64,000 bases of DNA. It comes from Asterella californica. Lineage: Eukaryota > Streptophyta > Marchantiopsida > Marchantiales > Aytoniaceae. Position 1 is the stretch's first letter. The number at the start of each line of letters is the position of its first letter. The translations under genes were made by a program, and so were the position numbers. Shown here piece by piece: positions 62,971-64,000 of this stretch. The DNA is taken from assembly GCA_036924285.1 (NCBI GenBank), contig JAYKYS010000001.1, positions 11,495,501-11,559,500 of the forward strand, given 5' to 3'. The notes beneath the pieces are model-generated. The model made no database searches. It worked only from the letters and a program-made list of their open reading frames with translations, and was not told where the DNA came from.

Positions 62971-64000
62971 CGTCGGATTTTGCATGAAGGATGTCCAGGA
63001 AAATGCGAGATTTCTGGCTGTGGAGATGCTGTGTGCTGAACAGAGATAAGACAGAGAAAAACAACCAAAGAAAACGAATGCTGCAATATATACCAACTCC
63101 AAATGTATGTACACTGCCGATTCTTTCTCCTAAGAGCACAGAACTGAGAAACAGACTAGAGCGGTCTGTAACCTGCTTCAAAAGCCCCTAAAAACAACCC
63201 TTAAAATCACAACCTTGACCCAAAACCACCGAAGCGTAGCTCAAAGCAAGAGAAACTTCTCTTTGCTAACAAACAGAGCCACATCAATATCATGCGATCC
63301 AAACCCAAGTCCAAACCACATCCATGTACAAGCTCTTGGCCAAAACTAACTACCACAAGCTGTATATAGCTAACCAGAACTCTAACGAACTCAAAAGAGC
63401 AAAACTCGTAGCGAAGAAACTGAGAAAAGCTTATCTGAGAACTTCCTCCTTTCGCTCAACGGACTTCATATGTCGATAGGGTCTCCTCCGCTGACTCCGT
63501 TAACCCAAGAAACCTTCAGATCCGACTCCCAACAGCCGAGATATCGCTGATTTTTGGTCGCAGGTGACTGAAACTTCAAAAACTTCTTCTTGCGGCTTAA
63601 AATCGCACACAACGCACAAACCTTCCACCTAAGCTGCACAAGAAAAACCGGATCGTCTAAACTGATATCCGTCTTCTCTGGCAGATAGATCTAGCTATCA
63701 AGAACCCAACGAGACTCCAAACAAGTCGTTTGGAGTTCCCCTTGCAAAACCACGCAAGAAATTTGGTCGCAGGTAGCAAAAAATTGACGTAAATGGACTC
63801 CCTGCGGCTCAAACTCGCTCACCTCACCCAAACCAACAATCCAATCCACGTATTGTCTTCTTCTATGCGTAGATGAAGACTCCCTGGTCGCATAGGCACC
63901 AAGAACAAAGAGCTTGACACACTGATCGCGAAGAACAACCCAATTTTAGATCGCAGGCGATGAAAAACTTGACGCAAGCGCTTCCCTGCGAGCCAATTTA
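62971..64000 (-). repeat. Element D 5' LTR-like region (cut by window edge)
   Basis: Begins CGTCGGA and shares a GGAAA...GCG...TTTCTGGCTGTGG block with the start of the B LTR; the remainder is much diverged. 63553-64000 has about three degenerate ~200-bp units containing TTGGTCGCAGGT and ACTTGACG-like words. Confidence 0.55.

Larger units (their letters stand above)
61225..64000 (-). mobile_element. Element D, degraded B-type retrotransposon, 5' part
   Basis: On the minus strand, gag and the start of gag-pro match B by protein. The B-type 18-base primer motif recurs at 62944-62961, and LTR-like sequence begins at 62971. C is inserted into gag-pro (GTCC duplication). The rest of pol is not seen left of C, apart from possible debris at 52875-53448. 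The window ends inside the LTR. Confidence 0.75.

Overview
The window is built almost entirely from nested Ty3/gypsy-type LTR retrotransposons. I see no convincing host gene, no rRNA or tRNA gene, and no bacterial-style operon. The primer-binding sites match eukaryotic nuclear tRNA-Glu and tRNA-Asp 3' ends. Families with tRNA-Asp-like primer sites and very long LTRs are typical of green plants, so a streptophyte (land plant or charophyte alga) with a large, repeat-rich genome is my best guess. The species cannot be fixed from this sequence.

Layout. The outermost layer on the left is a minus-strand fragment of a very long LTR (H, 46674-49090), cut open by plus-strand element J (22674-46673, running past the left edge through its 5' LTR). 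J was hit twice. Minus-strand element A (1-22673) sits in J's 5' LTR. Plus-strand element F (25954-43083, target duplication GAGAA) sits in J's pol gene. F's own 5' LTR was then split by minus-strand element J' (26378-30544, duplication GTGC). A carries two insertions: a 1.9-kb TG...CA element that looks like a solo LTR (S, 2447-4318, duplication ACGT) and a young complete element B (5202-13946). Right of H are rearranged pieces of the same long LTR (G, 49091-52874), then element C (53449-61224, duplication GTCC) inside a degraded B-like element D (61225 to the right edge).

Families. (1) A, F, H and G: LTRs of 3.7 to about 5 kb, tRNA-Asp-like primer site, Gag with three zinc knuckles, and an extra coiled-coil gene inside the LTR itself. 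(2) J, J' and C: LTRs of 0.78-0.92 kb, perfect tRNA-Glu primer site, a conserved 56-58-residue ORF just after the primer site, and a UGA stop between gag-pro and pol. (3) B and D: 1.37-kb LTRs in B, pol reached through an apparent -1 frameshift signal, and a DHG protease.

The genes encode the usual parts of a retroelement cycle: Gag shell and nucleocapsid, aspartic protease, reverse transcriptase, RNase H and integrase. The most interesting parts are the accessory or regulatory ones: the LTR-borne coiled-coil gene, the post-primer-site micro-ORF, the frameshift cassette of B, the shared UGA of J and C, and the integrase-less F. Most copies are broken. B is the youngest (LTRs about 99.5% alike by eye), C intermediate (about 98%), F older (about 95% in the stretch compared).
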